Below the pieces are notes generated by a model. It made no database searches, was not told where the DNA came from, and saw only the letters and a program-made list of their open reading frames with translations. Below are positions 46,839-58,984 of a stretch of 64,000 nt of DNA, one piece after another (position 1 is the first letter of the stretch; each line of letters starts with the position of its first letter). This DNA comes from Archilochus colubris (lineage: Eukaryota; Chordata; Aves; Apodiformes; Trochilidae). The DNA lies in the NCBI GenBank assembly GCA_023079485.1, contig CM041090.1, positions 10,476,519 to 10,540,518 on the forward strand. The letters run 5' to 3'. A program made the position numbers and the translations under genes.

Positions 46839-48875
46839 CAAACATTAAATTAATACATGAAGCACTATTATCAAATCAGTGGCTTGATGCTGGGGATAAG
46901 TAGAAAAATTTTATACATATAAATACAGAAGCAAAGAGCAGAGTGATGTACAGGTGGTCATGATTGCAGAGCTAGAAACACAAGAGTCTGCTGCCACAGA
47001 TTCCAGCCTGTTTTAAGAATGAATGTCCTTGAAACAGCTGATGAGATGTTTTGGTTTGGTTTGTTTTTTAATCTGTGATCATCTTAGTGTTGCCTGAGAT
47101 CTGTGTGGTGGAGGTAAGTCTATGTTTTTAATGTGCTTGTGTGACTCTTGATTAACTGAGCCAATGTCTTGATTGGGGTTTCTGGAAGTAGCCTTAATAA
47201 AATAATAAATCTTGTTAAGATTCTGAAACAAGTGATCTAATAATAGAGCACTGTAAGCATGAAATAGTGCTTTAGAGCTTCCCAGCATCTGCTTTCAAAA
47301 AGTTCTTAAATGGGTTGTGTACTTGGCTGGATACTTCAGCTGGGCAAAGTAAAAATAAATATTTTTAAAAATAAACATTGCACCAGGTTCTCTCAGGGAA
47401 ACAAAAGCCTTTGCTGTCAATGCTCTTGTGTTTGCAGGGTGAAGCAAGGTTGTTGGAAAATGTTTAAGAATAGTTTAAAGAAAGAAAACGTATGATCTTC
47501 ATAAATTGGATGGGTACATTTTTTGCTTAGTTTTTTGCCTTTTTTCCCCTTGCTCTGAATTCTTCTGTTTTAGTTCTGGCAGGCACAGAAAAGGAAAATG
47601 ATCATTTGGTTTTGATCTTTGAATGTCATTTACGTTACCTGCATCTTCTCAGTGCTCATGGCCTCATGACAGGTCTTGGCCTCAGTGGTTTCCTCAGGCT
47701 GTTGTTGTAATTCACTTGCCTCTAGACTTGGAGTTGGTCTTTTCCTTTTACCAATAATACCTTCCTGTAAGCATCTGGGCACTGTATGGCTGTCTAGCTA
47801 TTTCCAAATCTAACAACCTAGTCAAAATCTAGCAAGTGTGAAGTCAGCTCTTTGGCTTTGGAGAACAGGAGGAGGGGGCTTGGCTATGCAGAAGCCTTGG
47901 CAGATGCTTGAGGCAATCATCTTGCTTGTCTAACCTGAAATTTCTCATCTTGGAGAAGGAGATAATGTTACAGCATGAAACAAACCATTTCCCAAAGTGT
48001 TTAAATGAAGGAAGTAGTGAATTTAGAGTTGTGCAGTGTCTCTGCCTCAGCCTCATGTGTCTGCCTGTTAAACAACTCTTTGCAATGCAGCAACACAGCT
48101 GAGTTTCTGTGCTATCATCACTGTAAGACCAAAAGGCAGCATTTATATATTTGTGTTTAATAATGGAGAAGTGAGTGCAGGTCTTTAGTTCCCTGCAGAG
48201 ACAGCAGTTGAAACCTGTGAAGTCTACACAAATGAATTGAGAATCTGAAGGCTGACTTACTTTATAAATTCACACAGGTCTCTGTTTGCTATTGCATGCT
48301 AATAGGAAGATGAAGCAGGAAAGTGATGAAGACAGTGTGTGTGAGAAAAGAGATTCCATTAACCTGAGATCCTGTGGCTTCTGATGCTTGAGCATCACTC
48401 AGGATGCTCTCAAGATCTAGTTCCTTCAGGGCACAACTTCATGTGTGTTAATTAATATCCATAGGGTGATTTTTCAGGTCTGAATAGGGCCAGGTGGTTG
48501 CAGTGACCTGAGCACTGGTGTAGTGGCTTTCTACATTTCAAACTTGTTGCTATCATTTGAACAGGGAGATTACCAAAAGCTGAAGATCTGAGGAGGTTAA
48601 AGGAGACCTTATAATCAGAGATGGTACTCCTGAAGACTGGGGAGAGAGCAAAGAGAGAGAAAGGAAGTAAGTTGTCCAGCAACAACTCTTCTAAGCTGAA
48701 AATGTGCTGGGAAAAGTAACCTGTAGGATTTTGCCTTCATGTGCTGCATTTAATTTTTCTTCCTTGAACAAGCAAATCAGAGACAGCTTTCAAATAAAAG
48801 TTTGAAGTCTTTTTTTTTTTTTTTTCTCCCCTAATCTGAAGCTCTGTTTCTTTTATAGAAATGTGTGCCAACCAG
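46839..48875. other. Non-coding DNA, nothing recognised
   Basis: AT-rich sequence with T-runs, the last at about 48811-48826. No supported gene. Confidence 0.5.
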
Positions 48876-49010
48876 ATATGTTTAAGGCCAGGAAGTGTTC
48901 AAAGCCAGGATGGATGGGGCTTTGTGCAACCTGGTCTAATGGGAGATTTCCCAGGGGGTTTGGAACTAGATGTTTTTTGAGGTCCCTTCTTACCCAAACC
49001 ACTCTATGCT
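48876..49010 (+). mobile_element. CR1 LINE 3' end, small old fragment
   Basis: About 135 bp match a CR1 3' end: ATGTTTAAGGCCAGGAAG, GGATGGGGCTTTGTGCAACC, TTTGGAACTAGATG, then a GAGGTCCCTTCTTACCCAAA block and a decayed CACTCTATG tail. It contains a small duplication (AAGTGTTCAAAGCCAGGATGG) and lacks several bases in the GTGTCCCTGCC region. It belongs to an old subfamily. Confidence 0.8.
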
Positions 49011-50337
49011 TTGGTATTTGGTTTGGAAAAGATTTTAAGACACAATTTTATCATCTAGAGTAACAAATGAGTTTTGTCTTTGTGCTACCTTATTTCCCTT
49101 GACTCTAATCAGTGGAAGGAAAGAAGTTTTCTCAAGGGAGACAATAAAGCAAGAGCCTGATGTAACTGTTCTGGACTGTCTCCTAGAAGTCTCATCAATT
49201 CCTTGTGCTGACAAAATAGGGATATTACACAGCTGCAGACCCATGGCCTACAGTTATGCATGATAAATGTGTGATTACAACCAGTTCCCAGTGTTTTTAA
49301 GTGGTGTTCATAGAAGTGTTTTGTTCAAGTAACCTCATGGAATGGTGCTTTCATGATAATACGACTTTTAAATTAAATGGTCTCACTAAGGGTAAACTTG
49401 TGATGATCTGATCAGAAGTAGATTTGATACTGTTTGCCTTTCCTCAAAGGCTGCCATCTACACTTGTGAGATTTTAGTCTTTTGTTACAGACTGAAGTTC
49501 CTAATAACATTTTTGCCATCTTCTTTTCTAAGGTGCATCTTTCCCCTATTCTGTGAGTCTCTGCTGCATAGGATCTCATGATGTTCAGTTATATGTATAC
49601 TGGGATTCTAATCTCCCTCAAGTTTGTCTTATCTGAAAACCAACCTTACCTACAGTGGTAGTACATTCCTATAAGATTTAAGTCTTATCTAGGCTCTTGC
49701 AGAAGCAGTGATTAAATAATTCGATTTAAAATAAAAGCAATAGTTTTTATGGGAATAAATCTTTGCCTTTTCCAAGATTCCAACTGCATGCAAGTGTCCA
49801 GTGACAACCTGATATTTGGTCACATAATGCTGTCTCTGTAATAAGCATCAATACAAAGCAAGAATGTGATTATATTGTCACTCAACATGTAGGATATAAA
49901 TAGAATTTTAATGAATTCTCTATCACTTGCAAGGCTCCTGCTGCTCGCTGCTGGTGGTGATGCCTTGAAATGTTCATTAAAATCACCTGAAGTGTTGTTT
50001 AAGCAGAGTGTCTCACAGAGTCAGCTAAGCTGGCTGCTGTTTTCAATTCACTGTATCAATCAGGACTTCAAGTCTCTACATTTTAATTTCTTTTGTGTCA
50101 GAATCAACTTTGTCATCTCTTTTGTGCCTCTCGGTTTCATAAATTGCCTCCTCAGCTGTCAAAAGTAGGTAATGGACTGCTTGTAAAGAGCCCCACAGTC
50201 TGAGGACTCTGGAAAACTTTTTTAGAGTCCAAACTTATGAAAAACAGTTTTAGTTTTCTCTTCTGAAGTTTAGGTATTACAACTTAGGCACTGTCTAGTA
50301 TTTTTAATAGCTGATGATAACAGCACCTGCAGGGTGG
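49011..50337. other. Non-coding DNA, nothing recognised
   Basis: AT-rich sequence; no supported gene or repeat family. Confidence 0.5.
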
Positions 50338-51586
50338 ACAAGGGATCAGACCCAGCCAGCACGGGGTTAGGAAGGGCAGGTCCTGTCTGACCAACCTGAG
50401 CTCCTTTTATGATCAGGTGACACGTATAGTGGATGAGGAGAAGGCTGTGGATGGAGTCTACCTGGACTTCAGCAAGGCCTTTGACACCATCTCCCACAGC
50501 ATCCTCCTGAAAAAGCTGTCAGCCCACAGCTTGGACAGGAGCACTCTGTGCTGGGTTAGGAACTGGCTGGAGGGCCGGGCCCAGAGAGTGGTGCTGAACG
50601 GGGCTGCATCAAAATGGCGGCCGGTCACTAGTGGTGTCCCCCAGGGATCAGTGTTGGGCCCAGTGCTGTTTAATATCTTCATTGATGATTTAGATGAAGG
50701 GATTGAGTCCATCATAAGCAAACTTGCAGATGACACTAAGCTAGGGGGGAGTGTGGATCAGCTGGAAGGCAGGAGGGCTCTGCAGAGGGACCTGGACAGA
50801 CTGGAGAGTTGGGCTGATTCCAATGGGATGAGGTTCAACACAACAACCCCATGGGGAGCTCCAGGCTGGGCATGGAATGGTTGGAGAGCAGCCAGACAGA
50901 GAGGGACCTGGGAGTCTGGATTGCCAGGAAGCTGAACATGAGCCAGCAGTGTGCCCAGGTGGCCAAGAAGGCCAATGGCATCCTGGCCTGGATCAGGAAC
51001 AGCGTGGCCAGCAGGTCCAGGGAAGGGATTCTGCCCCTGTACTCAGCCCTGGTGAGGCCACAGCTTGAGTCCTGTGTCCAGTTCTGGGCCCTCAGTTTAG
51101 GAAGGATATCGAGGTGCTGGAGCAGGTCCAAAGGAGGGCAACCAGGCTGGTGAAGGGACTCGAGCACAGATCCTATGAGGAGAGGCTGAGGGAGCTGGGG
51201 GTGTTGAGGCTGGAGAAGAGGAGGCTCAGGGGAGACCTCATCACTCTCTACAACTCCCTGAAAGGAGGTTGGAGCCAGGGGGGGGTTGGTCTCTTTTCCC
51301 AGGCAACTCTCAGCAAGACAAGAGGGCAGGGTCTCAAGTTGTGCCAGGGGAGGTTTAGGTTGGACATTAGAAAGAATTTCTTTACAGAGAGGGTGATCAG
51401 ACATTGGAATGGGCTGCCCAGGGAAGTAGTGGATTCTCCGTGTCTGGAGATATTTAAGAAGAGACTGGATGTGGCACTCAGTGCCATGGGCTGGGAACCG
51501 CAGCGGGAGTGGATCAAGGGTTGGACTTGATGATCTCTGAGGTCCCTTCCAACCCAGCCCATTCAATGATTCTGTGATTCTGTGAT
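50338..51586 (+). mobile_element. CR1 LINE with reverse-transcriptase region, young subfamily
   Basis: This is the longest and best preserved CR1 in the window, still 5'-truncated, so endonuclease and ORF1 are absent. An open frame from 50417 to about 50838 keeps the RT core: YLDFSKAFD (residues 15-23), [18 protein letters not shown] (75-92) and the catalytic Asp pair in LADDTKLGG (103-111), where most relatives have F/YADD. At about 50838 a deletion joins GGTTCAACA directly to ACAACCCCATGG, removing roughly 30 bp, so the frame shifts. The 3' UTR and a tail of ATTCTGTG-type repeats follow. It cannot move on its own. Confidence 0.95.
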
Positions 51587-53084
51587 AAAGGCTCAACCAT
51601 AGAACCTGCAAACTGCTAAATGCTGACAAAGGCTGTCAAAACACAGAATGTGTAGATGACTTTCGCAGGATTTTAGTATTCTGGTCAGGCACACAGAAAC
51701 AGAGTACTGATGGGTGTCCAGAGCTCAGGTGAGAATTTATTTTTGTATGTTATTTTTAACTTGAAAAGATGAAACTCTAGGCTTTCACCATCCAGAATAA
51801 TTCTCTCTTTGCTTCAGAGAAGCAACAGAAAAGGAATATTCAAAGCAGAGGTGCTGTCCTACCATAGCTGTGAACTTTCACTGAAGTAGTTCCAGTGTTT
51901 GATACATAATCTTTGTTTGAACTCATCTGTAATATGCCCATTGAAAAATCATAAAATTGATCTTAGTATTTTTATAATCTAAACCTATGAATGGCTCTCA
52001 GAAGAAGCTCAGCTTCTTCTGGACAGGCTTTTTCTATCCAGGCTTCTTCTAGTGCTTCCTGAAAATGAGTGTGAATTAATTTCTTCTTTTTACCCATCCT
52101 GCATCATAATGTGCAACTCTGGTACTTTGTTTTTGTCAGGCAGGGCTGTTTAACCTTCTCTATAAAATTATGGGGGGGCCTCATGAGGGTAGTTAAATTA
52201 TTGGTGCTTGGAGGAAGCATCTCCTTGTGCAGTCACAAATCTCTTCACTCCTTCTCTAAAGGGGTAGTAGAGCATGTCAGCAGTTTGGATCCTTGGGACT
52301 GTGAAGAGATGACTCATAACTTTCTTTTAAATATTCAGGACCAACACTTTTTGGTGAATGCAATCCCTCAGTTAGATGGTAAAAATTAAAGCATTATATG
52401 TTTTGTTTGTCTATACTTCCCTTCTTCCAGTGACTGCTGGATTTATACATCAGTCAAAGTGTTATTTTCCTTTTCCTTGGTAATGATTGTGCCAGACAAC
52501 AAGTATATTTTGTGATTTCAAGCTTCTGCTTTCTTACTAGAATGGGTCTGTAATTTTTTGTGTCACAACCTGTTAAAGATGAGCTGTCTAGATAACTCTT
52601 TGAGGACCGTCAGTTCTGTCTCTGTTTTCCCTTAAGATGAGACTGCAGTGAGCTTGGCAGTTGTTGGAATTTGAATTTTTAATGATAACTAGAAGAAAAG
52701 AGTATGTGCATTAATGACTATTTATGATACTTTTAAAATACCCATAAACATTCAGTGGCTATATCCAAGTTTAAGGGTAGCAGTTGTGGATAGTGATGCA
52801 CTGACAGTAGATGGTAATTTGCAGAAAAACTCCTGTGTCTGAGTATTTAAGAAAACTGATAGTTAAAAATTGTCTTTAAATAGTTAATATATATGCTAGC
52901 ATGAGGCCAGGTAGATAGGTCTTCTGTTGAAGTCAGTATTGGAACAGTCTTTATTGTCTGACATTTGATCCTGCAGAAAAGTGATTTCTGTAGGAATGAG
53001 TTTGGTTGGGGATTTGGGGAGTTTGAATGCATTCACTATGCAAAATGATTCTGTTCTTTCTCTGACAAGTTCAACCCACCAGAG
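51587..53084. other. Non-coding DNA, no 5' LTR seen
   Basis: AT-rich sequence between the CR1 and the retroviral remnant. I looked for a 5' LTR and primer-binding site matching the 3' LTR at 55441 and found neither, so the provirus is truncated at its 5' end. Confidence 0.5.
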
Positions 53085-53086
53085 TT

Positions 53087-53990
53087 TTGAGGCTTTGGTG
53101 CTGGTTGGTGTTACTTGTTTTGGCTATCACTGTGCCTGAATGTGTTCCAGGTTGTTCAGTGTTTGATATTTGTGCTGCAAAACTGCCCCGACCACTGCCA
53201 CCCCCACTGGTGTGGCTCCTGCTGCCACTGCCAAGGACATCTCCTCCCTGCTCTGAACCATCTCTTGTCACCCCTGTCACATCTAAAGAAATCAGACCTC
53301 CCCACCAAGTGAGGAAGAATGGTGATTCAGAGATAGAAATAACAGAAAACCCTGATCAGCAAGAGAGTCAGCACCAGGTTGGAATGACACAGGAGAGTGG
53401 TCTGGAACCTGAGATAATTGTCCAATCTCTGTCTCTGAAAGAGATACGAAATTTAAGGATTATGCTGATGACGAAGGTGAATCACTGATTGATTTGATGC
53501 TGTGTGTCTGGGACAAGGGAGTGGATAGGGTACACCTGGAGGGCAGAGAGGCAGCTGGGATGGTTAGCCAGAGATGGGGGCACTGATAAGGTAATTGGGA
53601 CAATAGCTCATACTTGTAAATCTTTGGAAATGCCTTTTGTCTGCAGTAAAAAGCCAATATAAGGGAAGTTATCCAATGTTGCCTGATTAGGTGGAACAGA
53701 GGCATCTGAGGGAGCTGGCAATTCAGGAGGTCATCTGTGGTGATGGGGAAACAGCTGAAGATACTGATGAGGTGCCATACAGGAGGCCTCTGTTTAAAAA
53801 GCTCCCACAGAGAGAGGGGCACTCCCTGTTATGTACTCCCACATTCTGGGGGGAAGGGCTTTGAGGGAGATGATGAAACACCACCAACTGTGAATTTATT
53901 AGCCAGCTCAGGCAGTACCTCTAACCCCTTACCAGCTCATATCTCAGCTGTGGAAAAACTGGCTGGGGAGAGTTCAAAACCATGACTAAG
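53087..53990 (+). pseudogene. gag: ERV-L-like gag remnant
   Basis: The first open frame (53087-53488, 133 codons) has a hydrophobic start, then a Pro/Leu-rich stretch, and ends in SLSLKEIRNLRIMLMTKVNH before a stop. Further gag-like pieces continue in other frames. One near 53700-53865 has RHLRELAIQEV followed by an acidic stretch and RRPLFKKLP. The frame is broken by several stops and shifts, so no capsid protein can be made. Gag normally forms the particle core; here it is a fossil. Confidence 0.5.
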
Positions 53991-54331
53991 GAGTTGAAAA
54001 CCTCTTTTGAGAAGCTGCATGATAAGTTATCAAAGATGGAGACAGAGAGTAACACTTGTTCTCCTGAATGTATTCATGTACCAGCTATTGCAAAAAGGCT
54101 CTTCTCTAGGAGCGCAGCTTAGGGTAGGCAGAACTCAACACAGACTTATCTGTGTTTGACCCTACATAACCTTGGAATGTATGGGATGGCAAACCCACCA
54201 CTACCCTGCATGCAAAAGAACAGGATCTGCAAGGTAATACCACTAAGGGTACTGTTTCCAGGAGGATGGCTGCTTCTATGTCCCAAGAAACACTCATTTC
54301 TGGCCCCAGCAGATAAGTTTCCAACCCAACT

Positions 54332-54970
54332 GTGAGACAAGGAAGTAACAGTGAGAGTCTGGTTTGCCACACAAACCCTTCTGTTCAGTGTGGGTGCTGT
54401 ACTCAGCAGTATTGGGGCCCTGGCTCCAACCAGGTGGAGGAGAGGGATAACCAAGTTTTCTGGACAGTGTGGATTTGGTGGCCTGGCACAGCAGAACCAC
54501 AGAGATACAGAGCCCTGGCAGACACTGGTGGACAGTGCACCTTGCTACTGTCAAACCACAAAGGAACAAACTCTATTACCACCTCTGGAGTAACAGGAGG
54601 GTCTCAAGAACTGACTGTAGTGGAGGCTGAACTGCACCTGACTGGAAATGACTGGGAGATGCTCCATATAGTGACTGGCCCAGATGCTCCATGCAGCCTT
54701 GGTATAGACTTTCTCTGGAAAGGGTACTTCAAGGACCTAAAAAGATATATGTGGGCCTTTGATGTAGCAGCTGTGGAAACTGAGGGCACTGACCAATTGT
54801 CTGCCTTGCCTGGTCTTTCAGATGGCCCTTCTGTGATGGGCCTGATGAGGGTGGAGGAACAGCAGGTACCCACTGCTTCTAACATAGTACATCATTGGCA
54901 GCACTGTTCCAACAGACTCTCTGCTCCCCAAACAAAATCTTATTTGCAAATTAAGAGATCCAAGGGGTGA
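54332..54970 (+). pseudogene. pro: ERV-L-like retroviral protease region
   Basis: An open frame of 212 codons contains the aspartic-protease active-site triad in ALADTGGQCTLL (Asp at residue 64). It also has a second conserved block, CSLGIDFLWKGYF (residues 121-133), with a flap-like Gly/Thr-rich segment in between (about residues 78-91). Downstream it reads VGL-like linker sequence, here VMGLMRVEEQQVP, toward reverse transcriptase. This is the best preserved retroviral frame in the window. It ends in a stop just before the RT region continues in a different frame, so a Pro-Pol product is not possible. Confidence 0.7.
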
Positions 54971-55406
54971 TCAGCAAAACTTGCTCACCTTGCAACACCC
55001 TACGGAAGCCTGATGGAAAATGGAGGTGAATGTGGACTACCACGGTCCAAATGAAACTACACCATCAATGAGTGCTGCTGTTCCAGATATGTTGGAGCTT
55101 CAGTATGAACTGGAGTCTAAGGCAGCCAAATGGTATGCAACTATTGACATTGCTAACACCTTTTTCTCCATTCCCATAGCAGCAGAGTGCAGGGCCCAAT
55201 TCGCTTTCACCTGGAGGAGCACCCAGCACACCTGGAACCAATTGCCTCAGGGGTGGAAGCATAGTCCCATCTGCCATGGATCTGAGTTTGCAACATGTGA
55301 GGGCATGAACCCTGACAGACCCTGTACCATCTATCTTGCCTTGAAAAACTGCCATGATGAGGATCTGCAGCCTGGATTTAACAAAATCTTGTTTAAAGAC
55401 AGGTGA
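54960..55406 (+). pseudogene. pol: ERV-L-like reverse transcriptase, N-terminal fragment
   Basis: The sequence near 54963-55020 reads a GVISKT...RKPDGKWR block and meets a stop. The open frame at 55020-55406 then carries ATIDIANTFFSIPI (the first catalytic Asp region), AQFAFTW and LPQGWKHSP, all typical of retroviral RT fingers and palm. Downstream of CHG the similarity fades, and the YxDD catalytic box is absent. The frame ends 34 bases before the 3' LTR, so a deletion has removed the rest of pol. Confidence 0.7.
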
Positions 55407-55414
55407 ATGAGTAC

Positions 55415-55440
55415 GGAGAGAAATGGAATAAGGGATGGAA
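55415..55440 (+). promoter_or_regulatory. Polypurine tract of the ERV
   Basis: The 26 bases directly before the LTR are almost all A/G, interrupted only by T residues, and end in AATAAGGGATGGAA. A purine-rich tract at this position primes plus-strand DNA synthesis in retroviruses. Its placement supports the LTR start at 55441. Confidence 0.65.
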
Positions 55441-55946
55441 TGTCATAGTTTGAACACGAGGAACTGAAGGAGGGCTTTCAGACTCTGAGATGGGCAGGAC
55501 ACAGAGGGGGCTGTTCCCTCCCATTTCCTGCCCATACTCTATAAAAGGTCAGGCAGACCAGCAGCCCCTCCTCATTTTCACCGCTCCTGGTCCCTGCACT
55601 CCTTTCCCAGCAGCTTTCCACGTGCTTTTCAGACTCCATCCCTGTCTGGTGCTGGGAAGAGCCGTGAACCCCAGTGCTGAGTCGGCCCTGCTGCAGGGGG
55701 GCCCTCAGGCACCCATCCCTGCCACAGCTGAGATCAGGTTGTATTTATATATAATTTTTTTTTGTTACTTTATCTCTTATGTTATTGCTTCACCCCTGTG
55801 CTAGGAAATCTGTCTCCAATTGTTTTCAATTTCCAACCTCGAGTCTCCAGTCTTTATTCCCTTTTGTCTTCCCTCTGTCTGTGTGGGGGGAACAGAGTAA
55901 TTCTGGCCTTCAGTTTGTGGTCTGCCCAAATTGCTAAGCTATGACA
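55441..55946 (+). mobile_element. 3' LTR of the ERV-L-like element
   Basis: The 506-bp segment begins TGTCATAG and ends CTATGACA, a perfect 8-bp terminal inverted repeat with the TG...CA ends of an LTR. A TATA box (TATAAAAGG, 55540-55548) sits about 100 bp in, defining U3. GC-rich sequence follows, then a T-rich stretch. No clean AATAAA signal is visible. No 5' LTR exists to compare, so age by LTR divergence cannot be estimated and no target-site duplication can be confirmed. Confidence 0.8.
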
Positions 55947-57301
55947 AATACAAAATGGGGTTTTTTTGCACCTGAAATGAGACTGGTGATTCCAGACGAG
56001 ATTTTAATTGCTTTTGGTGCACAACATGCTTTGTGTTGCTAGGTAGTACGTGTCTCAGCACTACATCAGGAGAGGAATAACAGGATTGGGGAGCTTGCAA
56101 ATTAGATGTGATGTACAATGTCAAAGAAGTGGTGGAGGAGTGGCCTAGCATTTAACTTGAAAAACTTTTCCTAGTCCCGGAATAAGAGAAACTGGCACAG
56201 GAATAAATTTAACCCATGGGGTCAGAGCTGTAGTAACTGAGCTGCAGGTCAGAGCTGAGGTCAGGGATCCATCATGAGGGATCCATCTGAATGTTTTAAC
56301 AGCATCTGCTTTCTCTGCTTGGCTTGTAGTATATGAGCTTGTTTTCATGAGTGCTAAAATATACTTGTATAAAAATATCCATCCTATATTATGTGTAAAG
56401 GCTTTCTGCAGATACCTCAAGAGAAGAAGTGTGAAGGCTATAGACTCTTGCTGTGCTTGGAGATTGTAAGTCAGCTTTGTCAGCTCTGGTGATTTCCTTG
56501 AATAGGCATGTTCTAAAGGCACAGTGAAGAGCAAAGCACTGAGAAACAAAAATTCTGAAAAGGGTGTACACTAGATAAATAAAATTCTGACAGCCCCCTT
56601 GTATTCCTCATTATCTCACAAGAAGAAGAACTTAAAGTGCACAGCCTTGAACTTACTTTACATCTGTTCGTGGTTTACAGTCCTGGCACTGGCTCCAATT
56701 CAAATTTTTCATACTCTTCATCTCTCAGGTAAATTAAATACTCTTGAAACAGATGTGTGCTGCCTCTGACAGTATTGCTTCTGTGTGAAAGACAGCAGTT
56801 TTCCATTGGACAGAAATTAGGCTCCTCTGGGGAGAAATATTTGTAAGTCTAAATGCCAGCCAGTTGAGTGCAGCATTCATATTCTCATGTGCTTTTCAGT
56901 GTTGATCTCTTGCTATTATTGCTGAAAAGATGTATCCTGACACAAGGTAGGCAGGTGAGAATGAAATACCTGCTAAAGATAAGGAACAAAAAGATGTACT
57001 TCAGATGTTGGTAATCAAGAGTATTGCATCCATTTGACCTGCAGCTGTTGAAACCAGCATCTATTGTACCACTTCCATTCACCTAGTGAGGTAATTTTTA
57101 CCCAAAGAAGGTTGGCAAGGCTTTTTGACAGTCATTATTAACAGTGATGCTTTTTACTCAGTTCTATCATCTACTTATTTAAATATTCATGTTAAATATT
57201 TTTCTAGTACAGTCTCTGTACAAAGGAGGAGAGGTTTGTTTGTGTAGAACTTGTGCACCTGTAACTTTTCCTCTCTCTTTTCTTATTTCCTATTCCTACA
57301 G
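55947..57301. other. Non-coding DNA, nothing firmly recognised
   Basis: AT-rich sequence after the LTR. The last about 60 bases are strongly pyrimidine-rich (TTTTCCTCTCTCTTTTC, TTCCTATTCCTACAG), an excellent acceptor-like tract ending at 57301. Confidence 0.5.
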
Positions 57302-57674
57302 TACTTGAAGAAGAAAATGAATCTTACATTTAGCTGCCTGCTAGTATTTTGATGTTCTAAGATGAGTGTTATTTTCTCCCCCTGATATTTGCTGTGAATA
57401 CTGCATATACATAGAATGTACTAAAAGAATATGAAGTGATGCACTTCTTCTAAAAAATGCTTTAGTTAAGGCAACCTGTAGCTGCATCCTCTGTCCCTCT
57501 CTATTATGACACTGTTTAGTGACAAGTTCACACAGTACTGCAGTTTCCCACAGAATATCTGCTTTAGTGCATTTGTTTTTTCTCTTTCTTGCTGGGACCA
57601 AATCTTAAGTGCTACCTACAGTGCAATTCTTATGAGAAGGTCAGAAATAATTTAAGCTCATGGGTGGTATCTTG
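57302..57674. other. Non-coding DNA after an acceptor-like tract
   Basis: Directly after the acceptor-like tract one frame reads two bases and then LEEENESYI and a stop (57302-57333), which could be a small terminal exon. No polyadenylation signal follows within a few hundred bases. I do not call it a gene. Confidence 0.3.
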
Positions 57675-58282
57675 TAGCCAAGAAAGCCAGTAGTAACCTG
57701 GGATACACTAGGAAGAGTGTGTGCAAAAGGTCTTGGGAGGTCATTCTCCCCATCTTTTGTGTCCTACTGAGGCTGCATCTGGAGGATTGTGTTCTGTTTT
57801 GGGCTCCCCAGTCCAAAAGAGACAATGAGCTCCTGAAGAGAGTCCAGCAGAGGGCAATAAAGATGCCTGGGGGCCTGGAGCATCTCTCTTAAAGGAAAGG
57901 CTGAGATAGCTGGGACTGTTTAGCCCAGGGAGGAGAAGGCTGAGAGGAGACCATCTACATGGCTATAAATATCTAAAGGGCAACTGTAAGGAGGATGGAG
58001 CCAGACTCTTTTCATCGGTGCCCAGCAGTGGAACAAGGGGCAATGAGCACAAACTGGAGCACAGGAAATTCAACTTAAATGTAAGAAAAAACTTCTTTAC
58101 TCTGAGGATGTCAAAGCCCTGGAACAGGCTACCCAGGAAGGCTGGGGGCACTATTTCTCTGCAGACATTGAAACCCCATAATCCTGTGTAATGTGCTCTG
58201 GGCAATTCTTTAGCAGGGGGGTTGGACTTGATTATCTCTGGAGGTCCCTTCCAGCTCTAATGATTCTTTGTATTTCTGTGAT
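57675..58282 (+). mobile_element. CR1 LINE 3' part, old divergent subfamily
   Basis: About 600 bp of CR1 from a subfamily unlike the young copies. Landmarks include GAGGTCATTCTCCCC, GGAGGATTGTGTTCTGTTTT, GCCTGGAGCATCTCTCTTAA, GTGCCCAGCAGTGGAACAAG and a GGACTTGATTATCTCTGGAG block, with a tail of ATTCTTTGTATTTCTGTGAT. Frames are broken. The 5' limit is approximate. Confidence 0.88.
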
Positions 58283-58984
58283 CAGTGCTGACATATACCC
58301 CTGTAGTTGCAGTGTAGCACTGAAACATCATCCCAACAGAAACAGAAGCACAACAGAGTCTTTGTTTCAGCATCTTTGCGTTCAGCATCACAGGTGTAGC
58401 TGGATCCCTTTCTGGTGCTGGCAGGAAAATGGGGCAGGAGCAGAGCTTTTCCTGCTACTGGTTCAGTGCTTTGACCTAACCCAGTGCTGCAGCTCTGAAG
58501 AACTCTGCTCCAGGCTGCTGAGGCAGGTGGAGCCAGAGGAGGTGATATTCTTTCCTGCTGAATTGATTTTCCTGCAAAATTGATTTTTCCAAACACACAC
58601 AAAAAAAAAAAAACCCACAGTGTTTTAGTCCTAGTGGAAAAATCTAGGTTTGCAAGCATAATGCTGTTGTCATGTTTTGCCTCCTACTTGCTGATAATCT
58701 TTTGAAGTTAATGAGTGGTGATTGGCTTTTGATTGTATCTTGATGTAAAGCCTCTCTTGTGTTGACAACCCTTGATAATTAGTTGGTAACAGACCAAATG
58801 CTTCTGTCTGAGTCATTCTCACCTTCATTTTCTAATTCTACCTGCCATCCAAAACCTTTTAGCTCTAGTGGGTCACAACAGAAAAGAACAGGGTAACCAA
58901 ACCGCAGAAGTTTTCAACCTATTGTCTGATAACATGTGTGGGAATAATTTTTTCCTTTTCACAGAGGAAACTGGGGGATGGGGG
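58283..58984. other. Non-coding spacer
   Basis: No gene recognised. A 130-codon Cys/Ser-rich frame (58191-58583) starts inside the CR1 tail and is unsupported. An A13 run lies near 58602-58614. Confidence 0.45.

Larger units (their letters stand above)
53085..55946 (+). mobile_element. Defective class III (ERV-L-like) endogenous retrovirus
   Basis: The order is gag remnant, protease, start of reverse transcriptase, then immediately a polypurine stretch and the 3' LTR. The 5' LTR and primer-binding site are missing. The rest of RT with its catalytic YxDD box, RNase H and integrase are also missing. Assignment to the ERV-L-like class rests on the gag and protease-RT sequence style and on lack of an env; it is recognition, not a search. 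Stops and frame changes in gag and between pro and pol show it is non-functional. Confidence 0.75.

Noticed and set aside
50835..51629. 264-codon reverse frame over the CR1
   Set aside because: It is the antisense shadow of the CR1 3' region; the same antisense peptide appears at every other young CR1 copy.
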